Source of the DNA: Cristatella mucedo
Taxonomy: Eukaryota > Bryozoa > Phylactolaemata > Cristatellidae
NCBI GenBank assembly: GCA_009760855.2
Contig: WPIO01000057.1
Span: 1,455,501 to 1,519,500, forward strand
Direction: 5' to 3'
Length of the DNA stretch: 64,000 nt
Shown here: positions 1 to 10,469 of the stretch, piece by piece
Position numbering within the stretch: the stretch's first letter is position 1
Layout: each line of letters opens with the position of its first letter
Made by a program: the position numbers and the translations under genes
Notes under the pieces: generated by a model
The model's input: the letters and a program-made list of their open reading frames with translations, nothing else
Told to the model about the DNA's origin: nothing
The model's database searches: none

Positions 1-24
1 AGCCTTGTTTAGGCAGTGCTAGAA

Positions 25-170
25 GAGCGAGGGCCTTGACGGCTATAAGCCACAGCTGGTGCCGAGCAATCCAGGATCGACATATGCAGGGGTCAAGCCA
101 ACAGCCTCGGTCGTGAGGGCAAGTACCTTTCCCTAGGGCTAAGACTCTTGATTGTGAGTAGAAGTCACTG
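25..170 (-). mobile_element. possible degenerate SINE-A relic
   Basis: Read on the minus strand, this shows the SINE-A order in a worn form: a segment like the tRNA-derived head (the reverse of CCTCGGTCGTGAGG near 106), a body segment around GGATCGA, and a GAAGAGC...GGCTATAAGCCACAG stretch like the element's 3' half. Many bases differ and no target duplication was seen. The assignment rests on the order of short blocks shared with the better copies at 5695 and 56700, so it may be wrong. Confidence 0.33.
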
Positions 171-2461
171 ATGCCCTAATGGCAGTGGGAATGTTTCGTT
201 TTTATCGTTTTGAAGCTACTTGGGTCAGTGCCAAAAAGGATGCAAGTGTTAGCTTATTCATAGGACAGTGGTCATTCTGCTATCCAAAAAATATGTTTTT
301 TAGCTGACATTATTTCTGCCTCACTGTATGCTGCATTTTGGAAACTGCTTTTTCTTCCCAGTGATCTAAATAGAATATCTGCTGGCTGTGGATATCGGCA
401 CCAGAACCATCGACAAAGTACCTCAGTTACCAGCCATGAAGCTGCCGACTGGTATAATTGGTATGACAAATTTGAAAAAATTTCATTATTTGAATGATTA
501 TGAAGAATAATAATTGATGTCTGCGTTGGGTAATTCAATTAATTTATTGGTGTAGCACAACTGTTCGCTTACGTTTGCTGAGTTGTATATATTTGTAAGC
601 ACGTAAAAAAATGACTATGTACAAGTCGGCCTTATTGTGTCAAAACACTGCCTGTTTGAATAAACGATAGGGATTTGATATTTCAGTCATGGTTGACTGA
701 GAAAGCAAACGAAAAGCCTATTGTGAAGAGTAGCATATTCGTACTTAATGCTTTACTTGCTTCAGCTATTTTTCCTACCATGTCCCGATAAGCATCATGC
801 AATGTCGCAATTGATAAATAGTTTTTAGTCTTCTTATTAAAATGCCTCGCTATCTAGTCAAGCAATTTCTATTCAAGTCAAAACTAGCGGATTTGAAAGC
901 AATGATTTTGTTGAGTTGTCTGTCTGCCGTAGCAGGTATCTGAGGACGTAGCAGGTATCTGAGGACGGAAGCAAAGGTGACACTTCATATGACACTTCGT
1001 GACACTTCGTATTTATACTATAAGGTCTTGCAGCTGCCTCGAGTTATACAGAAGTCTAATAAAGCTGGTAAAATGACTGATTGGTTATTCAAAAGCAGGA
1101 ACCTGTAACTTGCTCCGAACTAAGAGCCCGAAAGTGTCAGCAATATCAATGGCATCCAAGATATTGGATTCGATACGTATTTGGGTGACCAGTGGTGCGA
1201 GATGCACTGTCAATTTCTTGTCAAGTAAGTTTGTCACCATAGCTCGACGAATATGTTTCTGCTTTGTACCATCGGGTTCGCTGCTTTCTTGATGCAAATC
1301 TTAAGGACTCACAGCCTAATGCAAATTCGGTGAAGATAAACTAGCATGGTTCTGATATGGGAAGCATAGCAAAGGTGTACAAAGAAGAAACAAGTAAGCC
1401 TAGTCGATTCATAAAAAGCCCTACTTATAAAGCGTTGGAAGAACCTCATAGGCTATAACTAGTATTCGCTGTGGGCCTTATGCAGAGTCTTATGCTCATG
1501 GGCATGCCGACGCTGCACCTAGGACTTTGATCGCAACCTCTTACAACCTACCACATACCTGATGACGTAGGCTGACACCTACAGCTGATGCTCGCGCATA
1601 GCGTGAAGTGAAAACGGGGCACAAGTAAGAGTTGCAAGCTAAATTTGAAGTAGAACCGTGACTGCTTCCCAGAACGTAATCATGGCCTCAATCGCTAGGT
1701 TTTTAATGACCCGAGTGGCTCTCAGGCAAGGTACAATCCAGTAAGCTAGACCATGGATCCTGGGTGGCTTAACAAAATAGTCTCTTCCTACCAAGAACTC
1801 AGCAAAAGACGTGCCAGCCATTCCAAGATCTTGCTGTCTCGCCCAATGGATGAGTGAAACCTGGTCAACCGTCAGAGATCCCGGAGTCAGGCAGTCATGT
1901 GCTTTACAGATTGTGATCTCTGGGATAGGCATCTTAAGGATTCGAGACTGTGAAAGAAAAGGAACGACGCCGACTGTGAAGTCAGTCAGACATCCCTAAA
2001 TGCCACTGGTAGCACGTGGCTTCAATTTTGCCATCACCTCAAGTTCCCTTGTATTCCTGTACTTAATTACTACGGAATGCAAGTAAATCGACAGTTTAGC
2101 CAAATTGTTGTACTTTTTCTCATTATCCTGCTAGATTCCAATATTTTCGTACAGCCACTAAGAGCATATTGGTTTTCAATTAAAAAAATGGTTCAATTAG
2201 TGTTTGAGTAATAATCGACTTGCATGGCTGTTAGATAATCGACATAGTATTAGACAATCGAAAGGGAGCCGCAGGCGTAGGGTGTAGGGTTAGTTTCGCT
2301 AAATATGTAGAGCATCCAAAAAACGTTAGTCACGTGACCTGCAGTACGCCTGTCTGCTGGAGTAAGCTTTCAAAACCTCTTGCTCCTTCAGCCAACTTAT
2401 CAAGTGTCGTATCAGCGTGCTGATCAAAAGGGCTGATAGGCTGTGAGCTACAAGTCAGCTG
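171..2461. other. unassigned stretch with short tandem repeats
   Basis: No gene or known repeat is supported here apart from the short tandem repeats at 929-1010. Two minus-strand open frames (1085-1297, 70 codons; 1639-1932, 97 codons) have no clear family. The second contains a short LVGRDYF string faintly like the protease-to-RT region of BEL/Pao elements, which is not enough to call it. Confidence 0.5.
929..1010. repeat. 19-bp tandem duplication and 10-bp repeat cluster
   Basis: The 19-base unit GTAGCAGGTATCTGAGGAC occurs twice back to back (929-947, 948-966) without mismatch. About 10 bases further on, TGACACTTC(A/G) occurs three times (978-1010), the last two units directly abutting. 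Two different unit lengths so close together suggest a local slippage-prone spot. Confidence 0.85.
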
Positions 2462-3207
2462 CATGAATAACATGGCTAGGGGTGACATGCACAGGGTCAG
2501 CTTACAATGTGATTGGTGGCAGCATGATCACATAAAGGAAGAATCACAGGGACCCACTAAATGCTGTCCTAAATAGGTGTGTCTTAAAGTTCTTTTTAAA
2601 TTTTGTCAAGTCAAGGGATGTTCTTTTCCAGTGCAGATCGGCGAGAAGTGGTGTCATTTGGCAACTGGGACACTCAGGACAGACAAGCCCAGCTGCAGAG
2701 TTTTGCACGATCTGTAATCGCCTGATTGCACATGCCGGTAGGCCAGCAAGCAGCGAGTTACAGAAGTCAAGTCCGGATGTCACAAATGCATGGACCAACT
2801 TAGACGGGGTATCTTATATAAACAAGCCCGAATTTTAGCAATGTTATGGAGCTGAAAGTAGGCAGATTTAACTGTGGAGCTAATGTGGTCGTCTAACTGG
2901 AGGTCACTTTGGAATATGACACCTAGATTTTGAGCTGATTCAACGGGAGATATGATAGCAGAGCCAATTTTGAGCGTCAGGCTTTTCAATTTCTGAATCA
3001 CACTGGCTTTGCTTGTAACTAGTACGTTAGTTCTATCATCGTTTAGTTTTAGAAAATTTGCTGCCATCCATGCGCGGATGCCATCTATACATGCAGCAAG
3101 TGAGTTGAGAGAATTTGAGGTGCTCGAAGGCTGGGAGGGATCAAAGCAAAGGTGCAACTGAGTGTCATCCGCATAAAAGTGAACGCCTAGATTGTGCTTG
3201 GCAACAT
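2462..3207 (-). mobile_element. LINE-A fragment, RT C-terminal part and 3' UTR
   Basis: The minus-strand frame 2780-3157 reads LCFDPSQPSSTSNSLNSL, then AWMAANFLKLNDD and SPVESAQNLGVIFQSDLQLDDHISS, the region just after the YADD motif of L2/CR1-type reverse transcriptases. A shifted frame (2544-2798) continues with [18 protein letters not shown] and ends ...FRTAFSGSL, the family C-terminus. The 3' UTR is cut before the stem-loop and tail. The 5' end breaks off near 3207, where alignment to the copy at 45823 stops. It is not functional. Confidence 0.85.
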
Positions 3208-4263
3208 TGGACTGCTGACAGGTTGTGAGAAGCTTCGCGGGTCAAGAAAGAGCGGTACTGGCTGCACGGGACCTGTTGAATGCTGCTGGAAAGCCTTCCT
3301 TTAGGTCAACTTGAATCGCCTAATAACTACGGAGACCTACTTACCACTAATGTCCGAAGTATTGAAGGGCCACAAATGGGTTCAGATTTACTAAGGGCAG
3401 GCGTACGGTTGTTCCAACGAACCATTAAAATTTTCCATAAGTACGAATACATGATTGGATGCAGTGACATTATTACTCAAAACAAATTTAGAGCAGACGT
3501 CTCTGCAGATTACAAAAACTGAAGGCGTACATGACTCAAGTTTTTCACAGCTCCCGTACTTCTCGTACTGGAAGACCACTTTTGTAGACTTCCTTGATAG
3601 TTCCGTCTGATCGTAACAAGCTGCACAATCGACTTCTAATTGCAAGATTATTGCTATTTATCCGTAGTGCTGGTGGTTGCTTCACCGTGACCGCTACGTA
3701 CGAAGTTAAAAATATTCTGCTTACTTTGGTCGTCATTTTAACTGCAGTAGTGCCCTGGCTTTTGCCGCGGCTAGACGGCTAATTTGCATGAAAGTTTTGT
3801 AATAGGGCAGCTACAGTTTGTTCTAGAAAAGCAGTTAGAATGCCGGTTAATTCACCCTCTACCTTGATATTCAATTATAGTTAGCTAACAAAAGCTCATT
3901 ATATATGCTATTGCATTTGCAATCAGTCTTGCAGGCGCGCGACTGAAGCTCTACGTTCAATAGCCGGCATACTGTAAACGAAGGACGGTTAGGACCGAAG
4001 GAGAGAGTAGTGACCGGGTTGACCTGGAGAAGCTCGATGCAATTTCATGGAAGCCAAGCTGCTGCTGGCTATTCGAAAGAGTCCACCGACGTCACTTTAT
4101 TTTCTTCTCAGCCATATTCTTAAAACGTCAGTGGCAATTTTCTATCGCTGTAAAAAATGGTCTCGTAATAGAATTTACAACTTTCGCGTAATTCTTCACT
4201 TGAAGACGTTTCCAGTTGATGCCTAGCTAAGACCTATACTTACAAAGTTGTTATCAAAGTGGT
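3208..4263. other. unassigned stretch
   Basis: Open frames of 60-84 codons occur on both strands around 3280-3782, but they overlap each other and show no recognisable domain. I see no repeat ends or RNA gene here. Confidence 0.45.
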
Positions 4264-4372
4264 GAGCCGCGATGGCACACTAGGTAAGGCGGTTGCCTTC
4301 ACGACCTCGGTCCCGAGGTTGTGGGTTCGATTCCTGTGGTTGGCGATCCATTATTGCCACAGCAAGCGGTGA
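4264..4372 (+). mobile_element. SINE-A copy (tRNA-derived head), 3' truncated
   Basis: A polymerase III A box (TGGCACACTAG, 4273-4283) and a perfect B box (GGTTCGATTCC, 4324-4334) lie about 40 bases apart, as in a tRNA-derived promoter. The head does not fold as a functional tRNA. The body runs through GGCGATCC and AGCGGTGA, also seen at 16371 and 56700. The element then stops, and LINE-A sequence begins immediately at about 4371, inside the LINE's RT region, so the usual SINE 3' end is missing. Confidence 0.8.
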
Positions 4373-5945
4373 ATGCAGACATGGTAGAATAGTTCTGCTT
4401 GTTTTGCTCGATCTTTCGGCGGCTTTTGATACTATCGAGTCCCAAGTTCTTTTTAAGTGCCTCTCATCTCGCCTGGGCATCATTGCCACTGCACTGCAAT
4501 AGTTCAGGTCCTATGTCAATGGGAGACTCCAGAGTATTGATGTGAATCGACAAAGACCATCCGTGGAACCCCTGAAATCTGGGATACCTCAGGGAACTGG
4601 TCTTGGTCCGGTTCTTTTTACGATTTATCGTCTCATTCTTGCCGATGTGATTATAAAGCATACGCTATGCTTTCAATTCTATGCAGATGACATTCGTTAG
4701 TACCTTCGCTTTGATCCCTCCGAGCAGCACGACAATTTCTCTCAACTCCCTTGCTGCATGTATTGATGACATTCGCACATGGATGGCAGCAAACCTTTAC
4801 AAATTGAATGATGATGAAGCCAACTTACTACTTATGGGAAAACCAAGTATGATTCAGAAATTTGATTGGCTAATGTCCAAAATTGACTCTACCAGCATAT
4901 ATTTTATAGAATCTGAGCATTATCTATGTGTCATGTTCCACAGTGACCTTTTATTAGACGACCACATTAGCTCCACCGTAAAGTCTGCTTACTTTCAGCT
5001 ATATAACATTGCTAAAATTCAGGCTTTTTCAGACAGGGATACCGAATATCAGTTGTTCCTGCGTTTGTGACATCCCGCCGTGACTTCTGTAACTCACTGC
5101 ATTCCGGTCTACCGGCCCGTGCACTCTAGCACTTACAGCTGGTGCAAAAGTCTGAAGCTAGGCTTCGCTGTCATGATCTTTATAGTTGCCACATCACACC
5201 ACTTCTCGCCGACCTTCATCGGCTCTCAGTCAAGCAAAGTATTGACGTCAATTTTTTGTAACTCACTTTTAGGTTCCTTCCTTCTTTGGCTCCAGCCTAT
5301 CTCTCAGATCTACTTCCCCATCAGACCAAGCATCGTACCATCAGCTTTTCGGAGTCTAACTGTTTACGTATACCTCGTGCAAACCTCAAATCTTTTGGAG
5401 ACCGTGCCTTTAGTTCGTATGCTCGCAAAGCCTGGAGGAACTCACTCCCGACTCGTGTCGCGACATCCCCTGACTTGACCACATTTAAAAAGAAACTAAA
5501 AACGCATCAAGTTATCACAGCATTTAATGGGTCCTTATGATTGACCTTTATGTGCTTGTGAGTGCTGACACTGCGCCTGCTGTAGCCAACTATATTTGCA
5601 TGCTGAACGTGTGCAAGCCACCCCTAGCCATGATATTCTTGATGTTTATTGAGCATGCCACCACTAAGAATTCGCACCTGTTTCCTTTGCAAATACTAAC
5701 TGAGGTGACAGCCTCTTTTCTATAGAGACAGAAGAGCCTTTACGGCTGTCACCACAGCTTGCAGTCGTGAGAAACAATAGCCAACCACAGGATTCAAACA
5801 CACGACCTCGGGACCAAGGTCGTGAAACGCAACCAGTCGCCTTACCTTATGAGCCACGTAGCAAATGTAAAGCGAGCCTAGTGAGACAATTACTTCTCCG
5901 AGGGTGCTTTATCAAGTTTGTAATTATTATTATTACCATTAATCC
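4371..5945 (+). mobile_element. LINE-A copy, RT to 3' tail, interrupted by SINE-A
   Basis: This starts at the RT catalytic motif A: the frame 4293-4502 reads LLVLLDLSAAFDTIESQVLF, where the family norm is AFDTIDH. A VPQG-like motif follows with frameshifts. The frame 4681-5070 has NSLAACIDDIRTWMAANLYKLND. C-terminal motifs are split over two frames (5080-5478 and 5286-5540, ending ...TAFNGSL). The 3' UTR is interrupted at 5695-5860 by a SINE-A and resumes at 5861 with the stem-loop and a TTATTATTATTA tail ending near 5945. At motif C the expected YADDTQLY is damaged (ATGCAGATGACATTCGTTAG at 4681). The copy is dead. Confidence 0.88.
5695..5860 (-). mobile_element. SINE-A copy inserted in the LINE-A 3' UTR
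   Basis: This is a full-length minus-strand SINE-A. Its tRNA-like head is at the right side (GGATTCAAACAC and CTCGGGACC in reverse), and its 3' end (reverse of CTCTATAGAAAAGAGGCTG) is at the left. It is flanked by GCAAAT on both sides (5689-5694 and 5861-5866). LINE-A sequence continues across, CCTTTGC before and GCAAATGTAAAG after, so the SINE arrived after the LINE. Confidence 0.82.
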
Positions 5946-6116
5946 TGAGGTAAATTTCTAAGTAAACGTAAAAATCCCTGGGAACGGGCGACGATCGATT
6001 TCTTTCACGCATTTTCAAAAAGAATTAAGATAAATCAATGACTCAGAATGACTTGGTACCTGGAGAGAGATAAGAGTAAAAAAGGAAGCTTCTTGTTGTT
6101 GTGACTACCTACTGAG

Positions 6117-6385
6117 GACAGCATTTAGTGGGTCCCTGTGATTCGTCCTGTATGTGCTTAGGTGTGCTGACACTGTTGCAGGCTGCCACTAACCACATTT
6201 GCATGCTGCCCCTGTGCATGTCACTACTAACCATGTTATTCATGTTGTTTATCAAGGATGATACCACTTACCATTCTATAGCGTTTCCTTTGCAGCAAAT
6301 GTAAAGGTCCTAGAAAGAGATTGAGTTCTCTGAAGGCGCTTTATAAACGTATTATGATTGTTAATAATATTATTATTGATTCCAA
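6117..6385 (+). mobile_element. LINE-A 3' end fragment
   Basis: It begins at the last codons and stop of the LINE-A protein (GACAGCATTTAGTGGGTCC) and runs through the UTR block GTGCTTAGGTGTGCTGACACTG to the stem-loop (GTCCTAGAAAGAGATTGAG...GGCGCTTTATAA) and a TTATTATTGATT tail. It is a short 5'-truncated insertion of about 270 bp. The stem-loop has one lost pair (GGTCC for GCGCC). Confidence 0.85.
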
Positions 6386-7364
6386 ACGATAGTTTCACAA
6401 GAATGCCTAGATGGGACTGCAAATGATTTTAAGTTGAGGGTTAAGTGAGTGACACTCGCAACTCGTCGACTAGTTCGCCTCGTTCTCGTGTTACAAAAGA
6501 ACGAGAAACCCGTCAGGACGCTGCGGTAACGATCGGGCAGTTAGTTTGTGATTTTAGCTAGGACTCGGTCAAAAGATCTACTTCTAAATTGTCGTTAATT
6601 AAAATGTCGTGTATTATTAGGTGTTGATGGAACATTGAGCAAGATTTTAGAAACTAGCGTTTATATGGTCGGCCGTGGTTATTACTGACCTTATGATTAA
6701 TGGTCGCACATTTATCTTGGCAAACGTATAGCAAAGACATCCCCCAGGGTCATTCAGAACAATGCAAGGCGTACAAAGCAGGTATTTCCTTTCGCCATAG
6801 CTCTGGCTTAAAGTACGAATCCATGGAGCAAATTCAATGGAACGAAGTAAAAGCCGAAAAGATGGCTGGTGCTTTTAGCCAGGACTAAATAATTTAAGTT
6901 AGTGCCGGCAGTTTGAAGTGAGTTGGAGACTCTCAGTGCATAAGAATTGTCGGCTTGGTCATTAAAATATTTAAAACTACTACGAACAACAACTCAATGA
7001 ATTGATGCAAATGAGATGCTTGCACAGAAACACACTTGAGAAACACGAAGGTCGGTAACGTAGGCCTAATATACGTTACCTAGTACATAGAGGTTTACGT
7101 AGTAAATGAGAGTAAAACTGCTTGTAAGTGTGAGAGAGGATCTTTACCTTAGAGCAGACAAAGATCTATAGCCATTTCAATGTCGACCAAAGTGGTGAGA
7201 AAAAACGGCTACGTGTAATAAGTTCAAGATTTTACAGCCAATTCAGAGATGATCCGCTTCTAGCTACTTTTTAATGCTGTAAAAGAATCACGCCCAGCAC
7301 AGTGTAACATGAACAGTATACAAATTAATAAAAACGCAAATGGCTGATCGTAGGAGCCCAGAAA
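6386..7364. other. unassigned stretch
   Basis: No gene, RNA or repeat family is recognised. One 62-codon plus-strand frame (6700-6888) has no known motif. Confidence 0.45.
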
Positions 7365-7450
7365 ATATAATAATAATAATAATGCACTTGATAAAGCACC
7401 CTCAGAGAACTCAATCTCTCTCTTAGCGCTTCACATTTTCTGGAAAGAGA
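7365..7450 (-). mobile_element. LINE-A tail fragment
   Basis: (AATAAT)n followed by GCACTTGATAAAGCACCCTC and AGAACTCAATCTCTCTCTTAG is the reverse of the LINE-A stem-loop plus tail. Only about 85 bases remain, an extreme 5' truncation. Confidence 0.8.
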
Positions 7451-7837
7451 AAATGCTAGGAAGAACAGTTGTAGCGTTAGCGTCCTGTTTAATCTCATCA
7501 GTCAGTATAGGTAAAGAATGCTGTCTGCAGAACAGTTTAGGCTCGGGCATATATTAATCTAAAGAGGGCTCACAAAATACTTTGAGCTTGAGCACAAGCA
7601 AAGATATTCATTTTGAGTCAGAAGATGGGGTCAAACAATGCCTGGTAATTTCGGGGAATTGTTCTAAATGATAGGCTAGAGGCTGTTGCCGAAAGGAACC
7701 TAAGATGACTCATATAACTTGAAGTCTATTTGCTCGTTCATTATAAGCTAGCGAAAGACTTCTAAGATGTTATAAAATAATCCAACAGCCACAATCACAA
7801 CAGACAAGACCAGATGCAGAGTTTACGACAAAATATA

Positions 7838-8550
7838 AGTAATGTAATGTAATGTATCTCCGTCAGTAACTCCACAAAGTCATAAAGACCATGTGGGTGT
7901 TACGCAGGAGAGTTTTGTATAGCGCACTCACAGCCTAAGCGGCTTTTGGTACGCATTTGGTAGCCAACAGACTTCGTCTCACACAACCAAGAGAAAGTGG
8001 GAAGCATAGCAGAGTCAGGAGAGCAGTTGAGGTAGTGAGTAGCATAGTAGTAGCAGTTCAGGACCGCTGAAAAAGATGTGCCATAGTCGGCAGTTGGAGA
8101 GTAGTTGTCATTGCGTAAGAATTGTGGAAGCGAGTTCCACAGTCTAGGACCTGCAGAGCTAAAGCTTCTGTCGCCAACTTTCTTTAAGCGGGGGAATGGG
8201 ACAGCTAATTTATTGTCCACACAGGACCTGAGGGCGCGAACAGGCTGAAACTGATGCAGCAGTTCAGCTAGATACGAAGGAGCCAAGCCGTGGCCGGCCT
8301 TGTGGGTCAGCGTAAGAACTGCTCTGTATCCTTTGCTAAACCGGCAGCCATCCTAGCTCTTTCAGCAGAGGTGACACGTGCTCAAACCGCTGGGATTTGA
8401 AGACCAGCTTTGCAGCCATATTCATAGTCCGCTGTAGTGGCATAATAGCTTTCTTTGGCAGCCCAGCCAAAAGGGAATTACAATAATCAAGCCGAGACAG
8501 AACTAAAGAACTAGTTAAATTTTTTACCCTTTTGCACAGGTCACAGTAAA
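7838..8550 (-). mobile_element. LINE-B fragment, RT C-terminal part and 3' tail
   Basis: The left end is the LINE-B tail, three GTAAT units followed by GTATCTCCGTCAGTAACTCC. The minus-strand frame 7900-8286 reads APSYLAELLHQFQP, then VGDRSFSSAGPRLWNSLPQFLR, the C-terminal signature of L2/CR1-type RTs. The frame 8336-8563 gives [21 protein letters not shown] and PLLKELGWLPV upstream of it, in a shifted frame. The copy stops near 8550, where similarity to the copy at 34084 is lost. Confidence 0.87.
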
Positions 8551-8592
8551 TACCCAATTCCATTGGCCGTTATTGTCCAGAAGAGTGATTTG

Positions 8593-8705
8593 ATTATAAT
8601 AATAATTATAATGATACACTTAATAAACATGACCCACGCGATAAAGTGGGCTCAGATAACTCAATCTCTTTCTAGGCGCTTTACCTTTGCTGCCAAAGAA
8701 ACGCA
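8593..8705 (-). mobile_element. LINE-A tail fragment
   Basis: A TAATAATAATTATAATGATACAC run leads into the reversed stem-loop (CTCAATCTCTTTCTAGGCGC) and TTTGCTGCCAAAG. An extra GACCCACGCGATAAAGTG segment sits between tail and stem-loop compared with other copies. It lies within 45 bases of the 5' break of the LINE-B copy to its left. Confidence 0.78.
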
Positions 8706-9798
8706 ATCTATCGAAGTTGAGCAGGGAAGTAAAAAATGCAGGGAGTATACTGCTTTGGATAATACCTTTATGAAAGTAAGTGAACTTTACTGGGGACCAA
8801 TTACGATCGTTACGTACAAGTAATCTTTCAACGTTACCCGTATTAATAGATTAGGGCAGATTCTGCAGTATATACACGCTAGAAAGTCAATTTCTTAGAG
8901 AGAGCTTGCCATTGAATTGAAAGTTACTAGTCTTTTCATTCTATGTAGAAACGTCTTATAATTTAAAGGAGGATGTTAGCAATATATGCCGCCGTAAGGG
9001 AGTTAGAGTTTGATGAGCTGCAAAGCTGAGATTTATCAAAGCACAGGTACTGCTATGTATCGTTTTCATAAAAAAAAAACGTATATAGTACTTGGCGATC
9101 TCGATGGTAAGAGAGAGAGAGCGAGAGAGAGAGAGAGAGGGAAAGAGAGAGTAATTGAGAGTGAGAAAGAGAGAGGTAAATAAAGAGAGAGAAAGAGCGA
9201 GAGATGGAGAGAGAAAGAGTATACGTTGTGAGCAGAAGCAGACCAGGCTCACAACCCATACGGTACATCGTATTCGAGTGGTTCCAGTAGTAATTGCTCA
9301 TGGGAAGTTTCACACTGAGATAAGACATACAGCATTACAGAAGTAGGTCTGACGATGCCTAGGTGAGATTTGATGTGATTCGGAATGACACTGGGAATCG
9401 ATAGTATCAAACACCGCCTGCATACAAAGAATTGGAGCAGAGAAACGTGACCTTAGTCTGCATTCCTGAGAAATCTGTCATATATATCCTATGCATTTTT
9501 TACTATTTGGAGTAATTGGCGCTATAAAAGACGTGAACTTGCTGGATGAGAAAATCCTAAACAAGAAGTTCACTAGTCTGCCTGAACTTGTGACCGTGGT
9601 CAAAAGGAGAAGAGGTTTAGGTGGAATTGCGATGGTTGCTCTTGATGTATCATCTATTTCTAAATAAGCGACCTTAAAAATGCCTTTTTAAATAGCACAG
9701 TAACCAAATTTAAGATTAAGAAAATTTATAATCTTAATTATGCATGACAACAGAAGATATCTGCATAGCTGAAAAAATGCTGTCAGAAGAGAGTGTAG
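8706..9798. other. unassigned stretch around a GA microsatellite
   Basis: Apart from the purine run at 9110-9216 I see nothing that can be assigned. Frames on both strands at 8956-9346 are serine/leucine or arginine/glutamate runs forced by the microsatellite. Confidence 0.45.
9110..9216. repeat. (GA)n microsatellite, imperfect
   Basis: About 107 bases are almost entirely G and A on the plus strand, mostly GAGAGA broken by GCGAGA, GGGAAAG and TAATTGAGAGTG interruptions. A strictly polypurine strand of this length can adopt triplex structure. Confidence 0.92.
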
Positions 9799-9930
9799 AG
9801 CTGAGTTGGTCCAGCGGTTAAGGTGCTTGCCCCGACTAAGGTCAGCTGAGGTCGTGAGCTCAAGCCCTGAGGCATTGCGAAGCGCCTGTATAGAGATTTA
9901 GTTCTCTTGGGGCACTATAAAAATGAATTC
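9799..9930 (+). mobile_element. SINE-B copy with LINE-A-like 3' stem-loop
   Basis: The tRNA-like head (GGTCCAGCGGTTAAGGTGC as the A-box region, GGTCGTGAGCTCAAGCCC as a degenerate B-box region) joins a 3' half reading AAGCGCC...TAGAGATTTAGTTCTCT...GGGGCACTATA. That half has the same layout as the LINE-A terminal stem-loop. The tail runs into ATATATATA. The second good copy is at 33056 on the minus strand. LINE-A is the likely source of its reverse transcriptase. Confidence 0.78.
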
Positions 9931-10469
9931 TATATATATAATTATATATAGAGGATGCAATTTCTTCTTTCACTAGTAGATGAATATTGAGATGGTGTCG
10001 CTATTGACGTTCCTAAATGTAGACATTAAAATACTGCAAAAATTGAGGGTGTGAAATCTTGTGAGGATGCTACTTTAGGATGTCAGTGAGGGTGACTTTC
10101 GTTTAGGGATTTAATTTATGATCTTATCTATGTTGCAGAATAATAAGCTAAGTTGGTGAATAATTAGTTCACAACAAAGATAAATAGATAAGGAGATCAT
10201 CTGGGAGCTTTTAAGGCGAAGGTGAACGAGCGAAATCAGCGTTTCGGTTAAGGATAGAACAATTGCAACTGATTAGGCTAGCCTGGTAGGTAATTGAAAG
10301 ATGCAGATGATTATCGCAGGCCAGAGGACTGCATCGAACATTGGAATCCCGATTTGGTCGCAAGTGCATTTTCTGCTAGGGTGTATTCTTTATATCAGAG
10401 CCGGCTCTAGTTTAGGCAGTGTTTAGTCACTGAAAGTATGCAGGTTTGATCAATTTTAGGGACGCAAGT
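9931..10469. other. unassigned stretch
   Basis: It starts with a short AT dinucleotide run that is the tail of the SINE-B copy. Beyond that no gene or repeat family is seen. Confidence 0.45.

Noticed and set aside
1639-1932. A 97-codon minus-strand frame with LVGRDYF, resembling the BEL/Pao LIG-DYW region.
   Set aside because: Only a short string matches. There is no protease or RT, no LTRs, and the neighbouring frame does not continue the family order.
2272-2296. GTAGGGTGTAGGGTTAG resembling telomere repeats.
   Set aside because: Only about two irregular units, far too few and too imperfect to be an interstitial telomere.
4273-4334. Possible tRNA genes at 4273, 56702 and similar places with A and B boxes.
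   Set aside because: The heads do not fold as a complete cloverleaf, are repeated with the same non-tRNA body, and one is inserted with a target duplication. They are SINEs.
8956-9346. Frames rich in SLSL or RERE around the GA microsatellite.
   Set aside because: Composition is dictated by the microsatellite, and the flanks show no coding signal.
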